DNA from: CBDFKB01 sp965248715
GTDB lineage: Bacteria > Pseudomonadota > Alphaproteobacteria > Rhizobiales > Rhizobiaceae
Direction of reading: 5' to 3'
Length of the DNA: 64,000 nucleotides
Assembly: GCA_965248715.1 (NCBI GenBank)
Contig: CBDFKB010000008.1
Span: 806,001 to 870,000, forward strand
The translations under genes and the position numbers were made by a program. The notes under the pieces are model-generated. The model was given only the letters and a program-made list of their open reading frames with translations. It was not told where the DNA came from and did no database searches. Each line of letters opens with the position of its first letter. The stretch's first letter is position 1. Positions 43,739 to 53,438 of the stretch are shown here, in pieces.

Positions 43739-44878
43739 ATGATGATTTGGATCGAATTTGCGTTAGTGGCGCTAGCGGTGGCTGCGGTGATGGTTGCCCC
43801 GGCCGCTTATGCGCGTAGCGCAGGTCAAACCGGTGGGTTTTTGCCTGCTGGTGATGCTCGCTCCATCTACTACCGGCGTATGGCCGAGGTTGAAACCGAT
43901 CTTGTGGCCGGCCGGCTCGCCGAAGCCGATGCTGAGGCGGCGCGGATCGAAATCGCCCGCCAGGTGATCGCCGCCGACCAGGGTATGCTCGGCGAATTGG
44001 CTACCAAACCCGCCAAATCTTCCTCGCTTTGGTTAGTTGGCGCCTTCATGGCCGTGCCGTTGCTGGCGCTGCCGATATATTGGGCAAGCGGTAATCCCGC
44101 CATGATCGACCAGCCGCTTGCCGGGCGCAGCCAACCGTTGCCAGACAACCGCTCGATGGCCGAATTGCTGCAAAGTGCCGAACAACGACTTGAGGCCAAT
44201 CCTGACGATGGTGCGGGGTGGGCGGTGGTGGCGCCGATCTACGCCGGCATCGGCCGGTTCGAGCAATCGGCAACCGCTTATCGCAACGCTGCGCGATTGC
44301 TTGGCCGGCCACCGCAATTGCTGGCTTCGCTGGCCGAGATCCTTACGGTGATGGATCACGGTCGCATAACAGCCGAAGCCCGCTCCTTGTTTGTTGAAGC
44401 CGGCGCGGCTCTACCCGAAGACCCAAGGCCAGGGTTTTATTTGGCGCTCGCCGACATGCAGGCCGGGGATTATCAAAATTCCATCGTTGGTTGGCAAAAA
44501 ACCATCGCCATGGCCAGGGCCGAAGAACCGTGGCTAGAGCTCGCGCGCCACTATCTCAACCAGGCGCGCCGCAATCAACCGCCAAGCCTGCCGCAAGCTG
44601 CCAATGTTGGCCCTTCCGGCGAGCAAGTGGATGCTGCAGCGGAGATGAGCCTGGAAGAGCGCACTAAGATGATCCGCGCCATGGTGACCGGTCTTGCCGA
44701 TCGGCTGGCCGATGCGCCTAATGATCTAACCGGTTGGAGCCGATTGTTACGTTCCTATCGCGTACTTGGTGATAACGGTGCAGCACAAGCCGCATACGAT
44801 CGTGCAGTGGCGCATTACTATGCCGATCCGGCAGCGTTGGCGACACTGAAGACCGAATTCGAACGGTCGGGGCCTTAG
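43739..44878 (+). CDS. ccmI: Cytochrome c biogenesis protein CcmI
   Basis: A 379-residue CcmI/CycH. The N-terminus is a two-helix membrane part with a leucine-zipper-like cytoplasmic loop (helices at about 4-22 and 98-115, loop YYRRMAEVETDLVAGRLAEADAE in part). The C-terminal region is TPR-rich (GWAVVAPIYAGIGRFEQSATAY; ARPEPGFY-like PRPGFYLALADMQAGDY). It holds apocytochrome c for the heme ligation complex. It is first in the ccmI-E-F-H operon. Confidence 0.9.
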   Translation: MMIWIEFALVALAVAAVMVAPAAYARSAGQTGGFLPAGDARSIYYRRMAEVETDLVAGRLAEADAEAARIEIARQVIAADQGMLGELATKPAKSSSLWLVGAFMAVPLLALPIYWASGNPAMIDQPLAGRSQPLPDNRSMAELLQSAEQRLEANPDDGAGWAVVAPIYAGIGRFEQSATAYRNAARLLGRPPQLLASLAEILTVMDHGRITAEARSLFVEAGAALPEDPRPGFYLALADMQAGDYQNSIVGWQKTIAMARAEEPWLELARHYLNQARRNQPPSLPQAANVGPSGEQVDAAAEMSLEERTKMIRAMVTGLADRLADAPNDLTGWSRLLRSYRVLGDNGAAQAAYDRAVAHYYADPAALATLKTEFERSGP

Positions 44879-44894
44879 CAGATGATTGATCGCC

Positions 44895-45335
44895 ATGACA
44901 CGTAAACAAAAACGCCTTGCCGGGATCGGCGCCATCGGCTTGGTGCTGGCGGCCGCGCTTGTCTTGGTGCTGTTTGCGCTCAGCAACCAAATCCGCTTCT
45001 TCTACTTTCCCGAAGATATTCATACCGGCGCGGTCACCGATGCCAGCGGAGCCTTCCGGCTCGGCGGGTTGGTCAAGAACAACAGCGTCAAAAAGGCAGG
45101 CACCAAAGTAGCGTTTGTTATCACGGACGGCGAATTTGACGTGCCGGTCACCTTTGTCGGCATCGTGCCGGATCTGTTTCGTGAAGGTCAGGGTGTGGTG
45201 GCGGAAGGCAGACTTTCGGGCGATGGCGAATTTATTGCCGACAATGTGTTAGCCAAGCATGACGAGAATTATATGCCGAAAGAAGTTGCCGACGCGCTTA
45301 AGGACAAAGGTGAATGGCGCGGTGACAAACAATGA
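44895..45335 (+). CDS. ccmE: Heme chaperone CcmE
   Basis: A 146-residue heme chaperone. It has one membrane helix at about residues 10-30, an OB-fold periplasmic domain (FRLGGLVKNNSVKK; FVITDGEFDVPVTFVGIVPD), and the heme-binding motif KHDENYMP with H122, which binds heme covalently, and Y126. The ATG at 44895 gives the standard N-terminus TRKQKRL. It passes heme from CcmC to CcmF. Confidence 0.95.
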   Translation: MTRKQKRLAGIGAIGLVLAAALVLVLFALSNQIRFFYFPEDIHTGAVTDASGAFRLGGLVKNNSVKKAGTKVAFVITDGEFDVPVTFVGIVPDLFREGQGVVAEGRLSGDGEFIADNVLAKHDENYMPKEVADALKDKGEWRGDKQ

Positions 45336-45349
45336 GGAAAAATTAGCCC

Positions 45350-47338
45350 GTGTACGTTGAATTCGGCCACTTCCTGCTGGTATTGGCGCTTGCGGTCGCG
45401 AGCGTGCAGTCGGTTGTGCCGATCGTAGGTGCGCGCCGCAAAGACCCAGCGCTGATGCGGGTCGGGTCGACCACCGCGCCGATCATATTTCTTTTGGTAC
45501 TGGGCTCCTTTATCTGTCTCGGCAATGCCTATGTCTCGTCGGATTTCTCGGTCCTCAATGTGTGGCAAAATTCCCATTCGCAAATGCCGCTGCTTTTCAA
45601 ATTTTCCGGCATTTGGGGCAATCACGAGGGGTCGATTTTGCTCTGGGTGTTGATCCTTGCCCTGTTCGCCGCCCTGGTATCGGTTTTCGGTGGTGAGTTG
45701 CCAAATGTGCTTAAGGCCGATGTACTGGGAGTGCAGGCCTGGGTCATGGTTGCGTTCCTTGGATTTATCCTCGTTACCTCCAACCCTTTTGAGCGCATCA
45801 ATCCGGCCCCATTTGAGGGCAGCGACCTCAACCCGGTGTTGCAGGATATCGGCCTAGCGATCCATCCGCCGCTGCTCTATCTCGGTTATGTCGGTTTTTC
45901 GATCACCTTTTCATTTGCCGTCGCGGCGATGCTGGCGGGGCGCATCGACGCCGCATGGGCCCGCTGGGTCAGGCCTTGGGCGCTGGGTGCGTGGATGTTT
46001 TTGACTGCCGGTATCGCCATGGGATCGTACTGGGCATATTACGAACTGGGCTGGGGTGGATGGTGGTTCTGGGACCCGGTCGAAAATGCCTCGTTCATTC
46101 CCTGGTTGACCGGCACTGCACTATTGCATTCGGCCTTGGTGATGGAAAAACGCGAAGCGCTGAAGGTGTGGACCTTATTGTTGGCGTTGATTACTTTTTC
46201 GCTGGCGTTGTTGGGCACGTTTTTGGTTCGCTCCGGTGTGCTGACTTCGGTCCATGCCTTTGCCACCGATCCGACCCGCGGCGTGTTCATCTTATTGATC
46301 TTGGTATTGTTCATCGGTGGATCGCTGGCATTGTTTGCGGTTCGGGTCGGACAATTGCGCCAAGGCGGTTTATTTGCGCCGATTTCGCGCGAAGGGGCTC
46401 TGATCTTCAACAATCTGTTTCTTGCCACGGCGGCAGCGACGGTACTGATCGGCACCCTCTATCCCCTGGTTCTGGAAGCCTTGACCGGCGACAAGATTTC
46501 CGTCGGCGCGCCGTTTTTTAATTACACGTTTGGGCCGACAATGGTTCCGCTGGCGCTGGCGATCCCGTTCGGGCCGCTGCTGGCCTGGAAACGCGGCGAT
46601 CTTTATGCCGCCTCGCAGCGGCTCTTCTATGCCTTTGGAGTGGCGCTGGTGGCAATCGTGATTGCCTATGCCTATGCCGGAGATGGGTCGGTGATGGCGG
46701 CGTTCGGGGTCGGCTTGGCGGCGTGGCTGATGGCCGGCGCGGTGGCCGAACTGTGGCTGCGGGCCGGTTTTGCCAATTCCGGGTTTGCGGTTGGATTTTT
46801 ACGCCTGTTTCGTTTGCCGCGGCCGATATGGGCCTCGGCGATTGCGCATTTTGGTGTCGGTGTTACCGTGCTCGGCATCGTCACGGTGACCGCGTTTGAG
46901 CAGGAGCACATCGTTGAAATGAAACCAACCCAATCGACCACGACAGCCGGATTTCAGCTAACTTATGAGGCGGTAAATTCGCGCCGTGCCGGAAATTTTG
47001 TCGAGGATGAAGCTCGGTTTTCGGTTTCCGGCGAAGGCATCAAACCAGTCATCATGACGCCGACCAAACGGCTTTATACCAGCCGGCAGATGCCGACCAC
47101 GGAATCGGCAATTCACACCTTTTGGTTCTCGCAACTCTACATTTCGCTCGGTGACATGCAATCCGATGGCACGGTGATCGTGCGGATATGGTGGAAGCCG
47201 TTAGTGACGCTGATCTGGCTTGGCGGGTTATTCATGGTTGGTGCCGCCGCATTGTCGCTAAGCTACCGGCGGCTGCGGGTCGGCGCGCCTCGTGCACGGC
47301 TGCCTTTGGCATCTGGCGATGAGGCTAACGCCAAATGA
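45350..47338 (+). CDS. ccmF: Heme lyase subunit CcmF
   Basis: A 662-residue polytopic membrane protein with about 15 hydrophobic segments. The WWD heme-handling motif is visible as WGGWWFWDPVENASF at about residues 234-248. HEGSILLWV lies near 88-96. The start is a GTG at 45350. Its stop overlaps the ccmH start (ATGA 47335-47338). It forms the cytochrome c heme ligation complex with CcmH and CcmI. Confidence 0.95.
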   Translation: MYVEFGHFLLVLALAVASVQSVVPIVGARRKDPALMRVGSTTAPIIFLLVLGSFICLGNAYVSSDFSVLNVWQNSHSQMPLLFKFSGIWGNHEGSILLWVLILALFAALVSVFGGELPNVLKADVLGVQAWVMVAFLGFILVTSNPFERINPAPFEGSDLNPVLQDIGLAIHPPLLYLGYVGFSITFSFAVAAMLAGRIDAAWARWVRPWALGAWMFLTAGIAMGSYWAYYELGWGGWWFWDPVENASFIPWLTGTALLHSALVMEKREALKVWTLLLALITFSLALLGTFLVRSGVLTSVHAFATDPTRGVFILLILVLFIGGSLALFAVRVGQLRQGGLFAPISREGALIFNNLFLATAAATVLIGTLYPLVLEALTGDKISVGAPFFNYTFGPTMVPLALAIPFGPLLAWKRGDLYAASQRLFYAFGVALVAIVIAYAYAGDGSVMAAFGVGLAAWLMAGAVAELWLRAGFANSGFAVGFLRLFRLPRPIWASAIAHFGVGVTVLGIVTVTAFEQEHIVEMKPTQSTTTAGFQLTYEAVNSRRAGNFVEDEARFSVSGEGIKPVIMTPTKRLYTSRQMPTTESAIHTFWFSQLYISLGDMQSDGTVIVRIWWKPLVTLIWLGGLFMVGAAALSLSYRRLRVGAPRARLPLASGDEANAK

Positions 47339-48174
47339 TCCCCGCCCTAGAGCGTGTCACCCAAAAGTGGGTACCGGTTTTGGAAAAAATGACACGCATA
47401 AACAAAGCGATAGCGCGACGAAACGAATCCAACGCTTCGCGACAAGCGCTAGTGGTTCGCTTGCAACATTTGCATCCCGTTGCAACACTGCGGTTTGCAA
47501 ATCTTGGAAACAAAAGAACCAGTAGAGCGTGTCACCCAAAAGTGGGTATCGGTTTTGGGAAAAATGACACGCACAAACTAAGAGATAGCGTGACGAAGCT
47601 ATTCCAACGCTTCGCGATAAGCGCTGGCAAGTTGTTGAATCTAGTGGAAATTTTAATTTTGACAGTTGGCAAACGGCGAAGCTGCAAATGGGGACTAAAT
47701 GTCAAATTCATTCCACTAGGCCTTGCCTTAATCGTCGGTTTGTTAGTGCCATTGACCCCGGTTATGGCTGTCGAGCCGAATGAGGTGCTCGAAGATTTGA
47801 TGCTTGAGGCGCGCGCACGTGATCTGTCATCGATCCTGCGCTGCATGGTGTGTCAAAACCAGTCGATTGACGATTCCGATGCTGAGCTCGCCCGCGATTT
47901 GCGTGTGTTGGTGCGCAAGCGTTTGACCGCCGGCGATAGCGACAAACAAGTGCTTGACTATCTCGTCGCCCGTTATGGCGAATTTGTGCTGTTGAAACCC
48001 CGCCTCAACATTCGTACCGCTATGCTGTGGTCATTGCCGGTGATCGTGTTATTGGCCGCAGCCGCAATGGCTTATGCAGGCTGGCACCGACGGCGAACCG
48101 TAGCACCGGCCGCGCCACTGACAGCAGACGAAAGCGCACGACTGAAGGCGATCTTGCGTGAAAGTGATCGCTAA
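47335..48174 (+). CDS. ccmH: CcmH (CycL) with a 123-codon in-frame repeat insertion
   Basis: As written, a 279-residue protein. The CcmH domain is intact: thiol-redox motif LRCMVCQNQS (C170, C173), then DDSDAELARDLRVLVRKRL and a C-terminal membrane helix (about 220-240). The first four codons (MIPA) overlap ccmF. Then follow 369 bp of palindromic repeats with no stop, and after the second CTAG an ordinary signal peptide (LGLALIVGLLVPLTPVMA). Removing one CTAG-to-CTAG span gives a normal 156-residue CcmH. Translation may instead start inside the repeats, for example at a TTG before TVGKRRSCKW, which would give a basic signal-peptide n-region. Confidence 0.88.
   Translation: MIPALERVTQKWVPVLEKMTRINKAIARRNESNASRQALVVRLQHLHPVATLRFANLGNKRTSRACHPKVGIGFGKNDTHKLRDSVTKLFQRFAISAGKLLNLVEILILTVGKRRSCKWGLNVKFIPLGLALIVGLLVPLTPVMAVEPNEVLEDLMLEARARDLSSILRCMVCQNQSIDDSDAELARDLRVLVRKRLTAGDSDKQVLDYLVARYGEFVLLKPRLNIRTAMLWSLPVIVLLAAAAMAYAGWHRRRTVAPAAPLTADESARLKAILRESDR
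47347..47719. repeat. Palindromic repeat array 2: units D-A-D-linker-B inside ccmH
   Basis: Five modules: D (47347-47452, 106 bp), A (47449-47525, 77 bp), D (47522-47627, 106 bp), the 13-bp linker (47628-47640) and B (47641-47719, 79 bp). Junctions are CTAG, degenerate as GTAG after A and CTGG after the second D. D has arms GCGTGTCA/TGACACGC with an inner CCCAAAA/TTTTGGG stem. The order shows that D inserted into a pre-existing A-linker-B composite. Net insertion length is 369 bp. Confidence 0.93.
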
Positions 48175-48273
48175 CCGGTTTTCGTTGCCGCTCCCAATCA
48201 CAATATATCCGATCAACACCGGCGCTTATTGATCGATAGCAGCGAGCGGGTTACCAAATATTCGGAGAGCGAC

Positions 48274-49506
48274 ATGAAAAGCAAATCACAGCGCATCAAT
48301 TTCGACGGTGGCGACGGTGCCAAACTATCCGCCAAACTGGATACGCCGCCCGGCGAGATCCGCGCTTTTGCGTTGTTTGCGCACTGTTTCACCTGTTCGA
48401 AAGAAGTGCACGCTACCCGACGCATTGCCGCCGAGCTGGCGCGGTTGGGAATAGCGGTCTTGCGGTTTGATTTTACCGGGCTCGGCTCCAGCGACGGCGA
48501 TTTCGCCTCCACCAATTTCTCGTCCAATGTGGAGGATTTGGTCCGAGCAGCCGAATTGTTGCGGGAAAATTTCGCGGCACCCTCGATCCTGATCGGCCAT
48601 TCTCTCGGCGGTGCTGCGGTGTTGGCGGCAGCCGGCCGAATTCCCGAAGTGCGCGCGGTTGCTACCATCGGCGCGCCGGCCGAGGCCGAACACGTAATCC
48701 ACAATTTCTCCGCCGATATAGGCGCGATCGAACGCGATGGCGAAGCCGAAGTGATGCTTGGCGGGCGCAAATTCAACATTCAGAAACAATTTATCGATGA
48801 CCTTCGTTCCACCCGCCTGACCGATACGATCGCATTGATGAAAAAAGCACTGCTGGTCATGCATTCACCAATCGATACCACGGTCGGGATTGAAAACGCG
48901 CAAGCAATATTTCTCGCCGCCAAACATCCAAAAAGTTTTGTCTCGCTCGATGGTGCCGATCATTTGATGACAAAAGACCAAGATGCATTGTTTGCTGGCC
49001 AGGTGATCGCTGCCTGGGTCGCGCGATATCTCGATGGCGATCAGACGCAAACGGAAACCGGAGATTTGGCGGGTGTTTTGATTTCGGAGACCAACGCCGG
49101 CAAATTCCAGAATACGGTCCAATCTGGCCCCCACCGGTTTTTTGCCGATGAGCCAAAAAGCGTTGGCGGACTAAATAGCGGGCCTTCGCCCTATGATCTG
49201 GTGGCGGCCGGGATTGGCGCCTGCACCTCGATGACCCTGCGCATGTATGCCGATCTAAAAAAGCTTGATATCGGCCGCATCAGCGTTCAGGTATCCCATA
49301 ACAAAGTGCACGCCACCGATTGCGCGGTCTGCACCGATGAAGAACGAGATAGCAACGCCAAGATCGACATTTTCAATCGCATCGTCACGACCAGCGAGCC
49401 GGTCGACGATGCAACCCGAGAGCGGCTGCTCAAGATCGCCGACAAATGCCCGGTGCACCGCACATTGGAACACGGCGCCAAAGTGGAGACCGAATTCAGA
49501 GATTGA
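48274..49506 (+). CDS. Alpha/beta hydrolase-OsmC fusion protein
   Basis: A 410-residue fusion. Residues 1-250 are an alpha/beta hydrolase with nucleophile S110 in GHSLGG and a histidine in GADHLM. Residues 270-410 are an OsmC domain with redox cysteines C317 (ACTSMT) and C392 (KCPVHRT). OsmC domains reduce organic hydroperoxides, and the fusion is known in many bacteria. The ATG at 48274 follows GGAGAG at 48264-48269. It stands between the ccm operon and degP as a single gene. The hydrolase substrate is unknown. Confidence 0.9.
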   Translation: MKSKSQRINFDGGDGAKLSAKLDTPPGEIRAFALFAHCFTCSKEVHATRRIAAELARLGIAVLRFDFTGLGSSDGDFASTNFSSNVEDLVRAAELLRENFAAPSILIGHSLGGAAVLAAAGRIPEVRAVATIGAPAEAEHVIHNFSADIGAIERDGEAEVMLGGRKFNIQKQFIDDLRSTRLTDTIALMKKALLVMHSPIDTTVGIENAQAIFLAAKHPKSFVSLDGADHLMTKDQDALFAGQVIAAWVARYLDGDQTQTETGDLAGVLISETNAGKFQNTVQSGPHRFFADEPKSVGGLNSGPSPYDLVAAGIGACTSMTLRMYADLKKLDIGRISVQVSHNKVHATDCAVCTDEERDSNAKIDIFNRIVTTSEPVDDATRERLLKIADKCPVHRTLEHGAKVETEFRD

Positions 49507-49641
49507 AGTCGACCCCGCAGGACCAACATTACCAAGATTTAATGAACCGGAAATGGCTTGGTAATGTTGGCTTTGCCATAGCTGGTGCCAACGAACCCAC
49601 GCGGTTCTGCGATCAGCTTTGATCAGAAAGGGTCTCACCAC

Positions 49642-51195
49642 ATGTCTGAACATCCAGCCAATAAGAATTCTTCACCTACCAAAACATCCCTAGCTAAGGC
49701 CACCACTTTGGTTGCTTGCGGCGCTATCGCCGCCGCAATCGCCTTGCCACTTGCCCCGTTTGCCACCAACACAGTGCTCGCCGATGCCGTGCACATCGAA
49801 GCACCGCAGGTGGCCGGTTTCGCCAATGTGGTCGCCGCCGTACAGCCGGCGGTGGTTAGTGTCAGGGTCGAAGCGAAGGTCGAAGCCACCTCGGACAATC
49901 CATCCCACCGCTTTGGCCGCGGTTTTGGTGGTTTCCCCGATGACCACCCGCTGGCCCCGTTTTTTGACCGCTTTGGACCGGAATGGGAAAAACCGTTCCG
50001 CAAGTTCTTTGAACGCGACGACGATGATCATCAGCGCGGCAATAAACGCCGCCGGCCGCGCAATTTCGGCATGTCCCAGGGTTCAGGGTTTTTCGTCTCC
50101 GATGATGGCTATCTGGTCACCAATTATCACGTAATCCGCAACGGCGCCAAGTTCACCGTGATCTTGGATGACGGCACCGAATATCAGGCTGATCTGGTGG
50201 GCAGCGATCCGCGCACCGATCTCGCGGTTCTCAAAATCAAAGCCGACCGCGAATTTGTGTATGTCGACTTTGCCGACGCCAAAAGCGTGCGCATTGGTGA
50301 TTGGGTCGTAGCTGTCGGCAATCCGTTCGGGCTTGGTGGCACCGTGACTGCAGGCATTGTCTCAGCGCGCGGCCGCGAAATCAACTCCAGCAGCTATGGC
50401 GATTTCATTCAGATCGATGCGGCGGTCAACCGCGGAAATTCCGGTGGTCCGGCGTTTAATCTCAGTGGCGAGGTGATCGGCATCAACACCGCTATCTTTA
50501 CGCCGTCTGGCGGCAATGTCGGCATTGCCTTTGCGATTCCCTCGGACACTGCTGAGGATATCGTCATGGATCTGATCGACGACGGAACCGTAGTGCGCGG
50601 TTGGCTTGGTGTGCAAATCCAGCCGATCGATGAGGAAATCGCCGAATCGCTTGGTCTTGAAAGCGCGCAAGGCGCGATTGTCACCGAACCGCAGGACGGT
50701 AGCCCGGCTAAAAAGGCTGGCATCAAAAGCGGCGACGTGATCATTGCGGTCGATGGCAATACCATCAAGGGGCCCAAAGAACTTGCCAACACGATCGGCG
50801 ATCTACCGCCTGAAGCCGAGGCCACCATTTCTGTCTGGCGCAATGGCAAGGTGATCGAGTTTTCGGTCGAACTCGGCAAACTGGCCGAAACCCAGGCCAA
50901 GACACCTGCCGCCCCAGCAAAATCATCGCTGGCCGACTATGGTTTGGAGCTGGAAAGCGCTGATAATGGAGTAACGATCGTCAAGGTCGAAGCAGGCAGT
51001 CCGGCCGATGACAAGGGTCTGCGTGCCGGCGACACGATCGTCACCGTTGGCGGCAATGCAGTGTCGACGCCGCTCGATGTCCGCAAGGCGCTGGAAACGG
51101 TCAAGGAAACCGGCCGCAAATCAGCATTGTTGCAGGTTCGCCGAGGCGACAATAGTCGGTTTGTAGCGCTTGCGATCAATGCCTCACGCGGTTGA
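49642..51195 (+). CDS. degP: Periplasmic serine protease DegP/HtrA
   Basis: A 517-residue Do-type protease: an N-terminal signal region (hydrophobic about residues 22-45), a trypsin-like domain with H163 (NYHVI), D193 (RTDLAVLK) and S267 (GNSGGPAF), then two PDZ domains (about 320-410 and 430-510). An acidic/basic low-complexity insert (DDDDHQRGNKRRRP) precedes the protease core. It degrades or refolds damaged envelope proteins. The ATG at 49642 is preferred over the upstream 49585 start. Confidence 0.93.
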   Translation: MSEHPANKNSSPTKTSLAKATTLVACGAIAAAIALPLAPFATNTVLADAVHIEAPQVAGFANVVAAVQPAVVSVRVEAKVEATSDNPSHRFGRGFGGFPDDHPLAPFFDRFGPEWEKPFRKFFERDDDDHQRGNKRRRPRNFGMSQGSGFFVSDDGYLVTNYHVIRNGAKFTVILDDGTEYQADLVGSDPRTDLAVLKIKADREFVYVDFADAKSVRIGDWVVAVGNPFGLGGTVTAGIVSARGREINSSSYGDFIQIDAAVNRGNSGGPAFNLSGEVIGINTAIFTPSGGNVGIAFAIPSDTAEDIVMDLIDDGTVVRGWLGVQIQPIDEEIAESLGLESAQGAIVTEPQDGSPAKKAGIKSGDVIIAVDGNTIKGPKELANTIGDLPPEAEATISVWRNGKVIEFSVELGKLAETQAKTPAAPAKSSLADYGLELESADNGVTIVKVEAGSPADDKGLRAGDTIVTVGGNAVSTPLDVRKALETVKETGRKSALLQVRRGDNSRFVALAINASRG

Positions 51196-51345
51196 ACCGT
51201 CTACCAAAACGCAAGAATTCGGCGGCGGATCCACGCGGTAAGACACATTGCCGGCTGGACCCGCCGCCTGTTGCGCGTTTAAAACCATAATGCCTGGCCA
51301 AACCCGACCCGGCAAACGCCCACGCAAACCGGCTGCGCATTTGCC

Positions 51346-52026
51346 ATGAAGATATTGCTGATCGAAGACGATGTTGAAGCAGCGGACTATCTGCGCAACG
51401 CATTGTCGGAAAGCGGCCACACCGTGGATCACGGGCGAGACGGGATAATCGGCTGGGAACTGGCGGCGACCAATGATTATGACGTATTAGTGGTCGACCG
51501 CATGCTACCGGGCAAGGATGGGCTGGAAGTCATTGGCGCGTTGCGTGAAGCGGGCGACCATACTCCAGCGCTGATCTTATCGGCGCTTGGCCAGGTTGAT
51601 GACCGGGTCGAGGGGCTGCGCGCCGGTGGCGACGATTATCTGACCAAACCATACGCCTATTTGGAATTGCTGGCCCGCGTGGAGGTATTGTCGAGACGTG
51701 GTGGTGGTGCCAGCGCCGACACGGCGCTTACGATTAGTGATCTTAACCTCGACCGGTTGAGCCGGCAGGTCACTCGCGCCGGTGCCGAGATTGCGCTACA
51801 GCCGCGCGAATTTCGCCTGCTGGAATATCTGATGAAGAATGCGGGGCGTGTGGTTACCCGAACCATGCTGCTGGAAAATGTGTGGGAATATCATTTCGAC
51901 CCGCAAACCAATGTGGTCGACGTTCACATTTCGCGGCTGCGGGCCAAGATCGACCGTGGCCAGGATCATGCACTTCTGCATACCGTGCGCGGCGCTGGCT
52001 ACATGCTCAAGGAACCGGAAAGGTGA
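51346..52026 (+). CDS. Response regulator, OmpR family
   Basis: A 226-residue regulator: acidic pocket EDD (residues 7-9), phospho-acceptor D51 in VVDRMLP, LSALGQVDDRVEGL and TKPYAYLEL, and a C-terminal winged helix (LQPREFRLLEYLMKNAGRVV, VDVHISRLRAKI). It is coupled to the kinase gene by GTGA (52023-52026). The degP-regulator-kinase-glnE order is conserved in rhizobia. The regulon is unknown; an envelope or metal signal is possible. Confidence 0.9.
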   Translation: MKILLIEDDVEAADYLRNALSESGHTVDHGRDGIIGWELAATNDYDVLVVDRMLPGKDGLEVIGALREAGDHTPALILSALGQVDDRVEGLRAGGDDYLTKPYAYLELLARVEVLSRRGGGASADTALTISDLNLDRLSRQVTRAGAEIALQPREFRLLEYLMKNAGRVVTRTMLLENVWEYHFDPQTNVVDVHISRLRAKIDRGQDHALLHTVRGAGYMLKEPER

Positions 52027-53438
52027 ACCTGGCCGGCCTGCGCACGCTTTGGGGGGTGACCGCATTTCGTCTGTCGGTGGTCTATTCGCTAGTGTTTGGG
52101 CTGGCCGCTATCTTGCTGGTCTATTATGTCTCCTATCGCACCACCGAAATTCTCCGCCGCGAGGTGCTCGTTTCAATTGAACAAGAAGTAGAGCGCCTTG
52201 ATGCGATCTATCAGGCCGGCGGACTCAACCGACTGATGCGCACCCTTGATGCCCGTTCGCGCGCGCCAGGCGCTAATCTTTACCTGGTCAGCGATCCGAC
52301 TGGCCGCATTCTCGCCGGCAATGTGGAGAGCATCGCTTCCGGCGTGCTCGACGAACCGGGCTGGACCCCGCGCCCGTTCCGTTATGTACGGTTTGCTGGC
52401 GATCGCGCGCGCGAGCACTTTGCGTTGGCCCACGTGTTCGAGTTTGACAACGGGCTAAGGATTTTAGTCGGGCGCGATATCCGCGATCTTGAGCAATTGC
52501 AAAAATTCATCGGCCAAGCCTTGCGCATTTCACTAGGCGCCATGGTGCTGCTTGGCATCGCCACTTGGATTTTCGTTGGCCGCCGGGCGCTTAAACGCAT
52601 TGATTTGGTTTCCCGTTCGACCTCGCGCATCCTTAGCGGCGATCTTTCCGAGCGGCTGCCGATCAGTGGCGCCGGGGATGAATTTGATCGCTTGTCGGCG
52701 CGCATGAACGACATGCTGGCCCGCATCGCCCTGCTTGATACCGGCCTGGGGGAGGTATCAGACAACATTGCCCACGACCTCAAGACCCCGCTGACCCGGC
52801 TGCGCAATAAGGTCGAAGCGGCGCTGGCCGGTAAAAGATCGGCTGCCAGCGACCGCAAACTATTCCAAGAGGTGATCGCCGACAGTGAGCAATTGATCAG
52901 CATCTTCGATTCGATCCTGATGATTTCGCGCATCGAAACCGGTTCGGCGGTGGCGCAATTGTCCGACATCGACCTGGCGGCGGTTGTCGACGACATCGTC
53001 GAGTTGTACGGTCCGGCGGTGGAAGAAAAGGGGGGGCAATTGCGCGTCGATATCAAACGCCCTGCCTTCGTATCAGGCAACCGCGAATTATTAAGCCGGG
53101 CAGTGGCAAATCTTCTGGAAAACGCGATTACCCATGCGGCAGGCGAGGGCGGCCAGAAATTGGCGGTCAATTTATCCGTGCGCCAGGAAAACGGTGTCCA
53201 CATCATATCTATCGCCGACAGCGGCCTGGGCATCGACGAAGCCGATTTGCAACGGGTCCAGGAGCGTTTTGTGCGTCTGGAACCAAGCCGCAACCGGCCT
53301 GGAACCGGCCTTGGCCTCGCCTTGGTCAAAGCGATCGCGGTATTTCACGGCGCCGAACTCGCATTGCTACCGGCTAATCCCGGCCTGTTGGTGGAAATAC
53401 GCTTTCCTTCGCACCTACCGGCCAAGAGGTTGTCGTGA
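52023..53438 (+). CDS. Sensor histidine kinase
   Basis: A 471-residue kinase. Membrane helices at about residues 16-38 and 165-187 bracket a periplasmic domain. It has a HAMP domain (RRALKRIDLVSRSTSRILSG), an H-box with NIAHDLKTPLTRLRNKVE (H251), N-box LLSRAVANLLENAITHA, and a C-terminal GTGLGLALVKAIAVFHGAEL. The GTG at 52023, overlapping the regulator stop, is taken as the start. Its own stop overlaps the glnE GTG. Confidence 0.9.
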   Translation: MNLAGLRTLWGVTAFRLSVVYSLVFGLAAILLVYYVSYRTTEILRREVLVSIEQEVERLDAIYQAGGLNRLMRTLDARSRAPGANLYLVSDPTGRILAGNVESIASGVLDEPGWTPRPFRYVRFAGDRAREHFALAHVFEFDNGLRILVGRDIRDLEQLQKFIGQALRISLGAMVLLGIATWIFVGRRALKRIDLVSRSTSRILSGDLSERLPISGAGDEFDRLSARMNDMLARIALLDTGLGEVSDNIAHDLKTPLTRLRNKVEAALAGKRSAASDRKLFQEVIADSEQLISIFDSILMISRIETGSAVAQLSDIDLAAVVDDIVELYGPAVEEKGGQLRVDIKRPAFVSGNRELLSRAVANLLENAITHAAGEGGQKLAVNLSVRQENGVHIISIADSGLGIDEADLQRVQERFVRLEPSRNRPGTGLGLALVKAIAVFHGAELALLPANPGLLVEIRFPSHLPAKRLS

